Origin: Thermoplasmata archaeon
Lineage (GTDB): Archaea > Thermoplasmatota > E2 > DHVEG-1
DNA: 14,815 nt
Direction: 5' to 3'
Assembly: GCA_030606465.1 (NCBI GenBank)
Contig: JAUWGL010000005.1
Span: forward strand, 1-14,815
Shown: piece by piece, positions 7,854 through 14,225 of the stretch
How the letters are laid out: each line of letters opens with the position of its first letter
Numbering within the stretch: position 1 is the first letter of the stretch
Notes under the pieces: generated by a model
The model's database searches: none
Seen by the model: the letters and a program-made list of their open reading frames with translations, nothing else
Told to the model about the DNA's origin: nothing
Position numbers and translations under genes: made by a program

Positions 7854-7910
7854 CGTTGTCACCCAATCTTCAAATAACACTTCTTCTTCATATTCTATAC
7901 TGGATGCCAT

Positions 7911-7960
7911 ATTTAAACATAAGCAAAAAGCTTTTTTAGTTATTTCTATTCGTTAAAACT
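7911..7960. promoter_or_regulatory. Divergent apt/mtnP control region
   Basis: An atatttaaac block (7910-7919) reads as a TATA-like box in either direction. Reading plus, it predicts a start near 7941, about 20 nt before the mtnP ATG at 7961. Reading minus, it predicts a start near 7888, which favours the internal apt start at 7853. Shared use would co-regulate two consecutive salvage steps. No Shine-Dalgarno precedes mtnP. Confidence 0.4.
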
Positions 7961-8821
7961 ATGCCAGTAAAAATTGGAATCATCGGAGGAAGCGGTCTTT
8001 ACAACATAGGAATAATAAAAAACAAGGAGGAAATAGATGTCAACACTCCTTTTGGTAAGCCTTCTGATAAAATAACACTTGGAAAAATCGGAGGAATAGA
8101 AGTTGCTTTTCTACCACGACATGGCAGAGGCCATATTTACCCACCACATAAGGTAAACTACCGAGCAAATATTTTCGCTATGAAAGAATGCGGAGTTGAA
8201 TACCTTGTTTCAACAGCAGCTGTTGGCAGCCTTAAAAAAAAGATTAAACCATGTGATTTTGTAATAGCAAACCAACTAATAGATAGAACTGCAAAAAGAG
8301 CAACTACTTTTTTTGAAGAAGGAGTAGTGGCACATGTGGCTTTTGCAGATCCATTCTGTAAAAAATTCTCTGACCTAGTATATGATACAGTAAAAAAACA
8401 AAAAGTTGATGTTCATCGTGGAACCTATATTTGTATGGAGGGACCACAATTTAGTACACGAGCAGAGTCCAACCTATACAGAAGCTGGGAAGCCGATGTG
8501 ATTGGTATGACCCTTGCTCCAGAAGCGAAACTAGCACGTGAAGCAGAAATATGTCTTTGTGGTATACTAACAGTAACAGACTATGATTGCTGGTATGAAG
8601 GAGAAGAAGACGTAAGTGTAGCATCAGTTGTTGAAAATCTGAAAAAGAACGATAAAAACCTGGCAGATATCATCAAAAAACTTATTCCAAAAATAAAATA
8701 CAAAAGAGATTGTGAGTGTCACAATGCCCTTGAATGTGCAGTTATCACTCCTCCAGAACTTATTAAAAAGAATGGTAATCCACAGGTTAATCGGGTTTTG
8801 TTAAAAAGATTTTCAAAATAG
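7961..8821 (+). CDS. mtnP: 5'-methylthioadenosine phosphorylase
   Basis: Splits methylthioadenosine with phosphate into adenine and methylthioribose-1-phosphate. The 286 residues show the whole PNP/MTAP family-2 signature: phosphate loop GGSGLY (9-14), PRHGRGH (52-58), PPHKVNYRAN (61-70), CMEGPQFSTRAES (158-170), GMT (182-184), and TDYDCW (206-211), whose two aspartates indicate 6-aminopurine rather than 6-oxopurine specificity. A C-terminal CEC (251-253) recalls the CxC disulfide described in hyperthermophile MTAPs. Codon use differs from the hydrogenase genes (ATA for Ile and GGA for Gly are common). Its stop codon directly abuts the stop of the convergent gene at 8822. Confidence 0.92.
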   Translation: MPVKIGIIGGSGLYNIGIIKNKEEIDVNTPFGKPSDKITLGKIGGIEVAFLPRHGRGHIYPPHKVNYRANIFAMKECGVEYLVSTAAVGSLKKKIKPCDFVIANQLIDRTAKRATTFFEEGVVAHVAFADPFCKKFSDLVYDTVKKQKVDVHRGTYICMEGPQFSTRAESNLYRSWEADVIGMTLAPEAKLAREAEICLCGILTVTDYDCWYEGEEDVSVASVVENLKKNDKNLADIIKKLIPKIKYKRDCECHNALECAVITPPELIKKNGNPQVNRVLLKRFSK

Positions 8822-9127
8822 TTATTTTTTGCTTCTATCTCTTTTGTTCCTAACTGACAATATAAATAATAATAACCATATTATTCCTGAAAAAACATCT
8901 GCTGTAAATGAGATCCAATACCCCATTGTAGTAAATGTTACAGCCAATATGAACAGTCCAATTGTTGTAAGCCCTGCTGTGTATACATTGAGAGTGGTTT
9001 TACCATGCCACACCTCTCTTAGTTGTGGAAGTAGTATGAAACCAAAAAGCATACTAACAACAGCAATTACAATATCCTGCCAAATATAACTTTCTCCAAA
9101 TAGGGAAGTTAGAATATCTTGTAACAT
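8822..9127 (-). CDS. Small PQ-loop (SemiSWEET-like) membrane protein
   Basis: A 101-residue protein with three predicted helices (about 17-36, 47-66, 72-92) and a basic C-terminal tail (RNKRDRSKK). The first helix ends in LPQL (33-36), the proline-glutamine motif of PQ-loop/SemiSWEET proteins, and the length and three-helix layout match SemiSWEETs, which dimerise to carry sugars. The assignment rests on this motif and topology, so a different small membrane protein remains possible and the substrate is unknown. It is convergent with mtnP (0 bp apart) and divergent from hypE, sharing a 57-bp promoter region. Confidence 0.65.
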   Translation of the reverse strand: MLQDILTSLFGESYIWQDIVIAVVSMLFGFILLPQLREVWHGKTTLNVYTAGLTTIGLFILAVTFTTMGYWISFTADVFSGIIWLLLFILSVRNKRDRSKK

Positions 9128-9147
9128 TCATCCATATGGAACCATAG

Positions 9148-9160
9148 AATATAAATAAAA
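9148..9160 (+). promoter_or_regulatory. TATA box of hypE (possibly bidirectional)
   Basis: aatataaataaaa gives a predicted transcription start near 9179. This lies downstream of the ATG at 9164 and so argues for the ATG at 9185 as the hypE start. The same AT block may serve the divergent membrane-protein gene. Confidence 0.5.
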
Positions 9161-9184
9161 CTTATGCATCGCATAGAAAGGAAA

Positions 9185-10240
9185 ATGACTGAAAGAATTA
9201 AGCTTGCACAAGGTGCAGGCGGGGAATTAATGGATAATCTTATTAAAGAAAAAATTTTGAAATATTTTGTTAAAGAATCAAAAACATTGGAGATCCCTCT
9301 TTCTATGCTTGATGATTCAGCAGTGGTTGACGATATTGTTTTTTCTACTGATTCTCATACTGTTCGACCAATTATTTTTCCAGGTGGCGATCTTGGTAGT
9401 CTTGCGGTTGCTGGAACAGTTAATGATGTAGCTGTTATGGGTGCCAAACCTATTGCTCTCTCTGCTGGTTTTATTCTTGAAGAAGGGCTTTCTGCGGAAA
9501 CTTTTGAAACAATTGTTAAAAGCATGGGTCAGTGTGCAGATGGTGCTGGTGTTCCTATTGTTACTGGTGATACAAAGGTTGTTGAAAAGGGTGCGATACA
9601 GGAGTTCATGATTAATACTAGCGGCATTGGTAAAAGAACTTCTTTGCTTGATAAAAATATTGAAATTGTTAAACGTTTTCGAAGTTTTAACAGTAGATGG
9701 CTTCTTGATTCAAACCTGAGGGCGGGTGATATGATTATTCTTTCAGGTAATATTGGTGAACATGGTATTGCTTTGATGTCTTATCGTGAGGGTTATGGTT
9801 TTGATACCGAGATAAAATCTGATGTTGCACCTATAAATCGTCTTATGGAAAAAGCACTTACGGTTGGAGGTGTTGTTTCTGCTAAAGATCCTACTCGAGG
9901 TGGTCTTTCGAATACTGTTAACGAGTTTAGTGAGAAATCAAAAATTGGACTCTTGCTTGATGAGGAATCCATTCCAATCCCAACTGGTGTTAGATCTGCG
10001 TGTGATATGCTTGGTATAGATCCACTTGAAATTGGGAACGAGGGTAAGGTCGTTATCGGCGTTGTCAAAGAAAAAGCAGATGATGTTCTCAAAGTTATTA
10101 AGTGTCATCCTCTTGGTAAAAATGCAGTGATAATAGGTGAGGCAACAGATGAATTTAAAGGCGTTGTACTTGAGACAATTGTTGGCGGTAAAAGGAATTT
10201 GCATAAGCCTATCGGGGATCCAGTGCCAAGAATATGTTAG
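9185..10240 (+). CDS. hypE: Hydrogenase maturation protein HypE
   Basis: HypE dehydrates a carbamoyl group on its C-terminal cysteine to thiocyanate, the source of the CN ligands of the NiFe centre. Seen here: LAQGAGGELM near the start, LDDSAVV, STDSHTVRPIIFPGGDLG, AGTVNDVAVMGAKP, VTGDTKVV, KDPTRGGLS, EGKVVIGV, and the terminal PRIC ending in Cys351. The ATG at 9185 (351 residues) is preferred over 9164 because of the TATA position, an AAAGGA element just upstream, and the usual family N terminus. Between GIG (147-149) and the conserved GD (181-182) there are about 31 residues, about twice the usual number. HypA, B, C, D and F are not in this window. Confidence 0.92.
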   Translation: MTERIKLAQGAGGELMDNLIKEKILKYFVKESKTLEIPLSMLDDSAVVDDIVFSTDSHTVRPIIFPGGDLGSLAVAGTVNDVAVMGAKPIALSAGFILEEGLSAETFETIVKSMGQCADGAGVPIVTGDTKVVEKGAIQEFMINTSGIGKRTSLLDKNIEIVKRFRSFNSRWLLDSNLRAGDMIILSGNIGEHGIALMSYREGYGFDTEIKSDVAPINRLMEKALTVGGVVSAKDPTRGGLSNTVNEFSEKSKIGLLLDEESIPIPTGVRSACDMLGIDPLEIGNEGKVVIGVVKEKADDVLKVIKCHPLGKNAVIIGEATDEFKGVVLETIVGGKRNLHKPIGDPVPRIC

Positions 10241-10263
10241 ATAATGATTAATTTAATAAGTAA

Positions 10264-10319
10264 ATTTTTAAATGGGATGCTAGATTACCTCAAACAGAAC
10301 TTGTTTATGTTCACGGAGG
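10264..10319 (+). promoter_or_regulatory. Promoter, inverted repeat and Shine-Dalgarno of the hydrogenase operon
   Basis: A TATA box, atttttaaat (10264-10273), predicts a start near 10295. Straddling that point is the inverted repeat aaaca-gaact-tgttt (10292-10306), a possible operator or small 5' hairpin. ggagg (10315-10319) lies 9 nt before the ATG at 10329. The operon therefore seems to have its own promoter, separate from hypE. Confidence 0.5.
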
Positions 10320-10328
10320 CAATTTTTT

Positions 10329-10766
10329 ATGGCGAAAGGACTTCCAAAATCATTTAAAAAAGCGTTATGGGTGTATCATTGTAACTCTGGTTCTTGTAAT
10401 GGTTGTGATATTGAAATTATCGCAGCACTCTGTCCGCGGTATGATGTTGAACGTTTTGGTATTAAACTAGTTGGTTCACCACGGCATGCAGATGTTTTAC
10501 TCATTACAGGCCCCGTAACACGACAGATGGAGGACAAGGTTAAGCGCATATTTGAGCAGATGCCTGATCCTAAGGCTGTTATTTGTGTCGGTAACTGCGG
10601 GAATACTGGTGATGTTTTTTATGAGTCATATAATCTTGTTGGCCCAGTTGACAATGTTATACCTGTTGATGTTCACGTAATTGGTTGCCCACCACTACCC
10701 GAGTCAATCATAATGGCAGTCGCTAAGGAATGGGTTAAACTTGAAACACTGGAGGCGAAAAAATGA
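10329..10766 (+). CDS. Group 4 [NiFe] hydrogenase small subunit (MbhJ/EchC/NuoB-like)
   Basis: Cytosolic electron-transfer subunit that carries the proximal [4Fe-4S] cluster next to the NiFe site. The 145 residues have the four cluster ligands of the NuoB/MbhJ fold: Cys23 and Cys26 (GSCNGCDIE), Cys90 (VGNCG) and Cys120 (IGCPPLPE). NLVGPVDNVIPVDVHV is typical of group 4 enzymes. It lacks the long C-terminal domain with two more clusters found in uptake hydrogenases. An additional Cys18 precedes the motif. It is the first gene of the operon; its last four bases overlap the next start (ATGA, 10763-10766), implying translational coupling. Confidence 0.92.
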   Translation: MAKGLPKSFKKALWVYHCNSGSCNGCDIEIIAALCPRYDVERFGIKLVGSPRHADVLLITGPVTRQMEDKVKRIFEQMPDPKAVICVGNCGNTGDVFYESYNLVGPVDNVIPVDVHVIGCPPLPESIIMAVAKEWVKLETLEAKK

Positions 10767-11299
10767 CCGATAAAAAAAGATTAACCCCTGAAGAACTTGT
10801 TAAATATTTTAAGGATGAATTTAAAACAAAAATTAAACATGCTGAAATCAAAAAACGAACTGCGGGTTCGAAGAAAAAAGAATTTGTCAATATTTGGATG
10901 AAGATTGATAAAAGTATTTTTAAGGGTGTTATAAAACATCTCTGTGATTATCAATTTCCGCATCTTGCTGTTGTTTCTGGTAATGACCTTGGTAAAAACA
11001 TTGAGTTGATATATCATTTTTCCGTTAACTTTGGAACTCGATTAGAAGAAATATCATTAAACATTGCTGTGGAGCTACCTAAATCCAAACCTGAGATTGA
11101 GACTATTTGTGATTTTGTTCCTGGAGCTTTGATTACTGAGCGTGAGAAACAGGAGATGCTTGGTGTGAAAATCATAGGTATACCTGACAGCCGCCGTTTG
11201 TTCCTTCCAGAGGATTTCCCGGAGGGTGTTTACCCGTGGAGGAAGGATGAAAAAGGTATGGAAAAAATGATTAGAAATTTACATGAGGTGAAAAAATGA
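10763..11299 (+). CDS. Hydrogenase 30-kDa-like subunit (MbhK/EchD/NuoC-like)
   Basis: A 178-residue structural subunit of group 4 hydrogenases and complex I that packs against the large and small subunits and carries no cofactor. The C-terminal part holds the family signature (126-161: TEREKQEMLGV, then LFLPEDFPEGVYPWRKDE). The N-terminal half is lysine-rich and diverged. Length is closer to MbhK than to the shorter EchD. ggagg at 10751-10755 sits 7 nt before the ATG. It overlaps both neighbours by 4 bp, so it is certainly part of the operon. Confidence 0.88.
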   Translation: MTDKKRLTPEELVKYFKDEFKTKIKHAEIKKRTAGSKKKEFVNIWMKIDKSIFKGVIKHLCDYQFPHLAVVSGNDLGKNIELIYHFSVNFGTRLEEISLNIAVELPKSKPEIETICDFVPGALITEREKQEMLGVKIIGIPDSRRLFLPEDFPEGVYPWRKDEKGMEKMIRNLHEVKK

Positions 11300-12534
11300 C
11301 CAAGAAAAAAGAGATTACTAAGACTACTTATCAGCTTCCTATTGGTCCTATACATCCTGCACTTAAAGAACCGGTGATGTTTGAGTTTGAGATTGATGGT
11401 GAGCGTATTGTTGATGTTGATGTTAGTCTGGGTCATGTTCATAGGGCTATTGAATGGGCGGGTATGAGACGTAATTCTATTCAGATTTTGTACTTGGCTG
11501 AGCGTATTTGTGGTATTTGTTCGATTTCTCATCCAATAGCTTTTGCTCGTGCTGTTGAGGATGCTTGTGATATCGAGGTTCCTGAGCGAGCAGGATATCT
11601 AAGAGTTATACAGTGTGAGCTTGAACGTATTTGTTCGCATATGCTTTGGGCGGGTGTTGCTGCTCATGAGATTGGTTTTGATTCTGTTCTGTTTTTGACT
11701 TGGGAGATGCGTGAGAAAGTTCTTGATCTCACTGAGTATTTAACAGGAAATCGTATTACTAAGGCAATTATTACTATTGGTGGTGTCCGTCGTGATATAA
11801 CAAAGGATCAGCTTCCGAAGATTCATGAGACGTTGAATTATTTTAAGGATAATTTTGAGAAGCTTCGTAAGATCTTTTTGGATGATAAGACTTTTAAGCT
11901 TAGGAGTCAGGATTGTGGTATTCTTACTTATGATGATGCGTTGAAGCTTTGTGCTGTTGGTCCTACTACTCGTGCATCTGGTGTGAAAAAAGATGTACGT
12001 GTTGACCAGGCTTATGCTGCTTATGGTGATCTTGATATTGATTATATTACGCCTGATGTTTTAACTGGTGAGGTGAATGGTGATGTGTATGATCGTATTA
12101 TTGTTAGGTTGTTAGAGGTTAAACAGTCTATTGAGTTGATTGAACAAGCTATTACTGGGATGCCATCTGGTGATATTGTTTCTGAGCCTAAGATACCAAA
12201 ACTTCTTAATCATATTAAGAAAACCGCTGGTGAGGGTATTGGACGTCATGAGGCTCCGCGTGGTGAGGTTATTCATTATGTGAAGTTTGATGGTGAACAT
12301 GAAAATCCTTATACCTGGAAGGTTCGTGCTTCTACCTATAACAATATTCTTCCGTGGATTCCAATGCTTAAAGGTGAACAAATCGCTGATATTCCTATTG
12401 TTGCAGCAAGTACTGATCCATGTATGAGTTGTACAAACCGTGTGGCGATAGTTGACCAAAACAAAAAATATGAGTTGGATAAAGAACAACTACATAAATT
12501 AAGTGTTGAGAAAACAAGGAGGCTGATGAGATGA
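11296..12534 (+). CDS. Group 4 [NiFe] hydrogenase large (catalytic) subunit, MbhL/EchE-like
   Basis: Catalytic subunit that reduces protons or oxidises H2. It has 412 residues, as in Mbh-type enzymes. Both nickel motifs are intact: Cys72 and Cys75 (ERICGICSISH) and Cys376 and Cys379 (DPCMSCTNR). This separates it from complex I/Fpo and from MBX-type proteins, which have lost ligands. EAPRGE (319-324) is also present. After R382 there is an extension of about 30 residues (VAIVDQNKK to the end), matching the tail that HycI cuts from E. coli HycE after the same DPCxSCTxR motif, so maturation by the hycI product at 4349 is expected. Codons end mostly in T (Ile ATT, Arg CGT). gaggtg lies just before the start; it overlaps the genes on both sides by 4 bp. 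Confidence 0.95.
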   Translation: MTKKKEITKTTYQLPIGPIHPALKEPVMFEFEIDGERIVDVDVSLGHVHRAIEWAGMRRNSIQILYLAERICGICSISHPIAFARAVEDACDIEVPERAGYLRVIQCELERICSHMLWAGVAAHEIGFDSVLFLTWEMREKVLDLTEYLTGNRITKAIITIGGVRRDITKDQLPKIHETLNYFKDNFEKLRKIFLDDKTFKLRSQDCGILTYDDALKLCAVGPTTRASGVKKDVRVDQAYAAYGDLDIDYITPDVLTGEVNGDVYDRIIVRLLEVKQSIELIEQAITGMPSGDIVSEPKIPKLLNHIKKTAGEGIGRHEAPRGEVIHYVKFDGEHENPYTWKVRASTYNNILPWIPMLKGEQIADIPIVAASTDPCMSCTNRVAIVDQNKKYELDKEQLHKLSVEKTRRLMR

Positions 12535-12932
12535 AGTTTTCGATGCTTCCGCAGGTTTTTGTACAGATGTTTAAAAAACCATGGACTAATAAGTTCCCTG
12601 CTAAATATATACCTAGTAATACAACAAAGTTTCTTGAAGATGTAGGTGCTGGTAAGGTAAAAATTATTCCGCCTGTTAAAACACCTGAGGGTTTCCGTGG
12701 GAAGATAATATATGATGCAGAAAAATGCATAGGCTGTCAGCTTTGTATTAAGGTATGTCCATGTGGTGCTATTGAGTTTAAACCTGAGGAAAAAAAGATA
12801 AAAATCTATCTTGCTCGGTGTTGTTTTTGCAGTCAGTGTAACGATGTCTGTCCTACTAAATGCTTGAGTATGAGCGATGAGTTTTTACTAGCTGATGCTG
12901 ACCCATATTCTAAGGATTTAATCGTTGAATAA
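12531..12932 (+). CDS. Hydrogenase 2x[4Fe-4S] ferredoxin-like subunit (MbhN/EchF/NuoI-like)
   Basis: Electron-entry subunit that passes electrons from ferredoxin to the small subunit. Of 133 residues, the first 55 form the arm typical of this subunit (KPWTNKFP, then VKTPEGFRGKI). Two clusters follow: Cys66, 69, 72, 76 (CIGCQLCIKVCP) and Cys97, 100, 103, 107 (CCFCSQCNDVCP). Extra cysteines are 78, 98 and 111. A strong Shine-Dalgarno, aaggagg (12516-12522), lies 8 nt before the ATG, which overlaps the large-subunit stop (ATGA). In Mbh operons a NuoH-like membrane gene separates these two subunits; here they are fused end to end as in Ech. This is the last gene of the coupled operon. Confidence 0.92.
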   Translation: MKFSMLPQVFVQMFKKPWTNKFPAKYIPSNTTKFLEDVGAGKVKIIPPVKTPEGFRGKIIYDAEKCIGCQLCIKVCPCGAIEFKPEEKKIKIYLARCCFCSQCNDVCPTKCLSMSDEFLLADADPYSKDLIVE

Positions 12933-13016
12933 ATATTAGGCTTGATTTGATGAGGTTTATCTCTAAGGATGTTGCTCAAGATGAAGGTTTTGCTTAACTA
13001 TTGTTTGTGATTTATC

Positions 13017-13265
13017 ATGGGAAAAAACAGAGATTTAATACAGATCTTAGCACTAGTTATTATTGGTATGTTCATACCGTTCCTAGGTTCAATAACGATA
13101 ACTTATGGTTTAGATTTAACCAATGTAAATAATTTGCTAAAAATTGGTTCAACATTTGGATATTTTCTACTGATTTTTGCAATTGAACTTGTAATAGTTT
13201 TTTTATATTTTACAATAACAAATAAGATAGCCGGTAAAAAAATGGATAAACATAAGCCAAAATAA
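13017..13265 (+). CDS. Two-helix small membrane protein of unknown function
   Basis: An 82-residue protein with helices at about 8-28 and 45-68 separated by a short polar loop, and a lysine-rich tail (GKKMDKHKPK). By the positive-inside rule both ends face the cytoplasm. No family recognised. It starts 84 bp after the hydrogenase operon on the same strand, without a clear Shine-Dalgarno or strong TATA box, so it may be read through from the operon. Position makes it a candidate accessory or anchor for the hydrogenase, but nothing in the sequence proves this. The 84-bp gap holds only a 15-codon ORF (12950-12997). Confidence 0.6.
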   Translation: MGKNRDLIQILALVIIGMFIPFLGSITITYGLDLTNVNNLLKIGSTFGYFLLIFAIELVIVFLYFTITNKIAGKKMDKHKPK

Positions 13266-13275
13266 TACTACAAAA

Positions 13276-13327
13276 TTTTAAAAGTAAAAGATAAATATGT
13301 GAACTATAATTCCGGTGACAAAGAGGT
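13276..13327 (+). promoter_or_regulatory. Promoter and Shine-Dalgarno of the ferredoxin gene
   Basis: Two TATA-like blocks are present: ttttaaaag (13276-13284) and ataaata (13291-13297). The second predicts a start near 13320. gaggt at 13323-13327 lies 8 nt before the ATG at 13336 and decides that start over a GTG at 13315. Confidence 0.5.
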
Positions 13328-13335
13328 TAATAAAT

Positions 13336-13503
13336 ATGGCAGTAACAATTGATGAGGAAAAATGTACAGGTTGTGGTACATGTGTTGAGGCATGTCCTGT
13401 AGATGCATTAAAAGTTAATGATAAAGCAAAGGTTGATGAGGATGCCTGTATCGACTGTGGTACATGTGTCGATGAATGCCCTGAAGAGGCAATAAGTCTT
13501 TAA
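13336..13503 (+). CDS. 2[4Fe-4S] ferredoxin, clostridial type
   Basis: A 55-residue soluble ferredoxin carrying two low-potential clusters. Ligands are Cys10, 13, 16, 20 (CTGCGTCVEACP) and Cys38, 41, 44, 48 (CIDCGTCVDECP), with the internal pseudo-twofold symmetry of this family. It is acidic, as expected for a mobile electron carrier. The frame is open to a GTG at 13315 (62 residues), but the Shine-Dalgarno and the canonical MAVTIDEEKC start favour 13336. Being near the hydrogenase, it is a plausible redox partner. It is probably transcribed from its own promoter and ends at a hairpin-plus-T terminator. Confidence 0.92.
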   Translation: MAVTIDEEKCTGCGTCVEACPVDALKVNDKAKVDEDACIDCGTCVDECPEEAISL

Positions 13504-13508
13504 ACCAA

Positions 13509-13550
13509 TTTTTTTAGATGTGATGGATGTTTCCCCCATCAAATTTTTTT
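13509..13550 (+). terminator. Hairpin/T-run terminator after the ferredoxin gene
   Basis: A first T run (13510-13515) follows the stop. Then tgatgg (13521-13526) pairs with ccatca (13536-13541) around a 9-nt loop, and a second T run starts at 13544. It overlaps the end of the convergent gene, whose stop is at 13539-13541. Confidence 0.55.
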
Positions 13551-14225
13551 CTTTTCTAATCTTTTTTGAACCTTTTCACTAGTTAACTCCTTCAAGGCAT
13601 CTTTCGCAATCCATCTAGCAGTTTTTGAATCAATTTTTAAAATCTCCTCTGCAAGTTTTATCATTTTTTTATTGAGAGTTAGATTGCGCTTACCGATGTT
13701 TCTTAAAGCCCAGTTAACAGCTTTTTTAACATAGTTACGTTCATCAGTTGAGTGTTTTTTAATCAGGAGGCTGAATTGTTCAAACTCCTTGTCACTAGCT
13801 TTTTTATCATGAGCTGATAGACCGGCGATTAATGAGAAGGCACCTCGTTTAATAAACTCCTCTTCTCGTTCAGCCCACTCGAAAATCTTCTCCTGTGCAA
13901 GAGGAGTTAAATCAAAAAGACTAGTACATGCTTGATCACAAATATCCCATGAATCAAAATCTTTTGCCCAGGAATTCATTTGTTTCCCTGTAACCTTTGA
14001 TGGGTCTTCAATAAAGCAGGCTAGTAATCGAGCATCATGAATACCAGAAGCCCATAACTTTAAAGCAAGATCATGATCTTTACCGATCTCTTTAGCAATA
14101 GGTCTCAACTTATAAATTGAAACACCGAGATTATTTTTTGGATTAATTCCATATCGTGCCATTCCTTTTACATTTTCAGGGTTTTCTAATGATCTCAATT
14201 CTTTAATTACTTCCTCATATTTCAT
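13539..14225 (-). CDS. AlkD-like DNA alkylation repair protein (HEAT-repeat DNA glycosylase)
   Basis: A 228-residue all-helical protein of the COG4912/AlkD family, whose members excise positively charged alkylated bases such as 3- and 7-alkylpurines. Family features seen: the N-terminal MARYGI and GVSIYKLR segments, Trp93 and Asp97 (SWDICD, same W-x3-D spacing as AlkD Trp109/Asp113), Arg127 (IKRGAFSL) and Trp172 (AVNWALRNIGKRN). Residue correspondence was made by eye. The length is normal and the Lys-rich C terminus fits DNA binding. The start ATG overlaps the 3' end of the upstream hydrolase by 11 bp, so the two are co-transcribed. Substrate specificity cannot be read from the sequence. Confidence 0.88.
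   Translation of the reverse strand: MKYEEVIKELRSLENPENVKGMARYGINPKNNLGVSIYKLRPIAKEIGKDHDLALKLWASGIHDARLLACFIEDPSKVTGKQMNSWAKDFDSWDICDQACTSLFDLTPLAQEKIFEWAEREEEFIKRGAFSLIAGLSAHDKKASDKEFEQFSLLIKKHSTDERNYVKKAVNWALRNIGKRNLTLNKKMIKLAEEILKIDSKTARWIAKDALKELTSEKVQKRLEKKKI

Noticed and set aside
9164..9184. Upstream hypE start (ATG 9164)
   Set aside because: It lies between the TATA box and the predicted transcription start; the ATG at 9185 fits the family N terminus better.
12950..12997. 15-codon ORF between the hydrogenase operon and the two-helix protein
   Set aside because: No similarity or Shine-Dalgarno; it could be a decayed gene fragment but there is nothing to show it.
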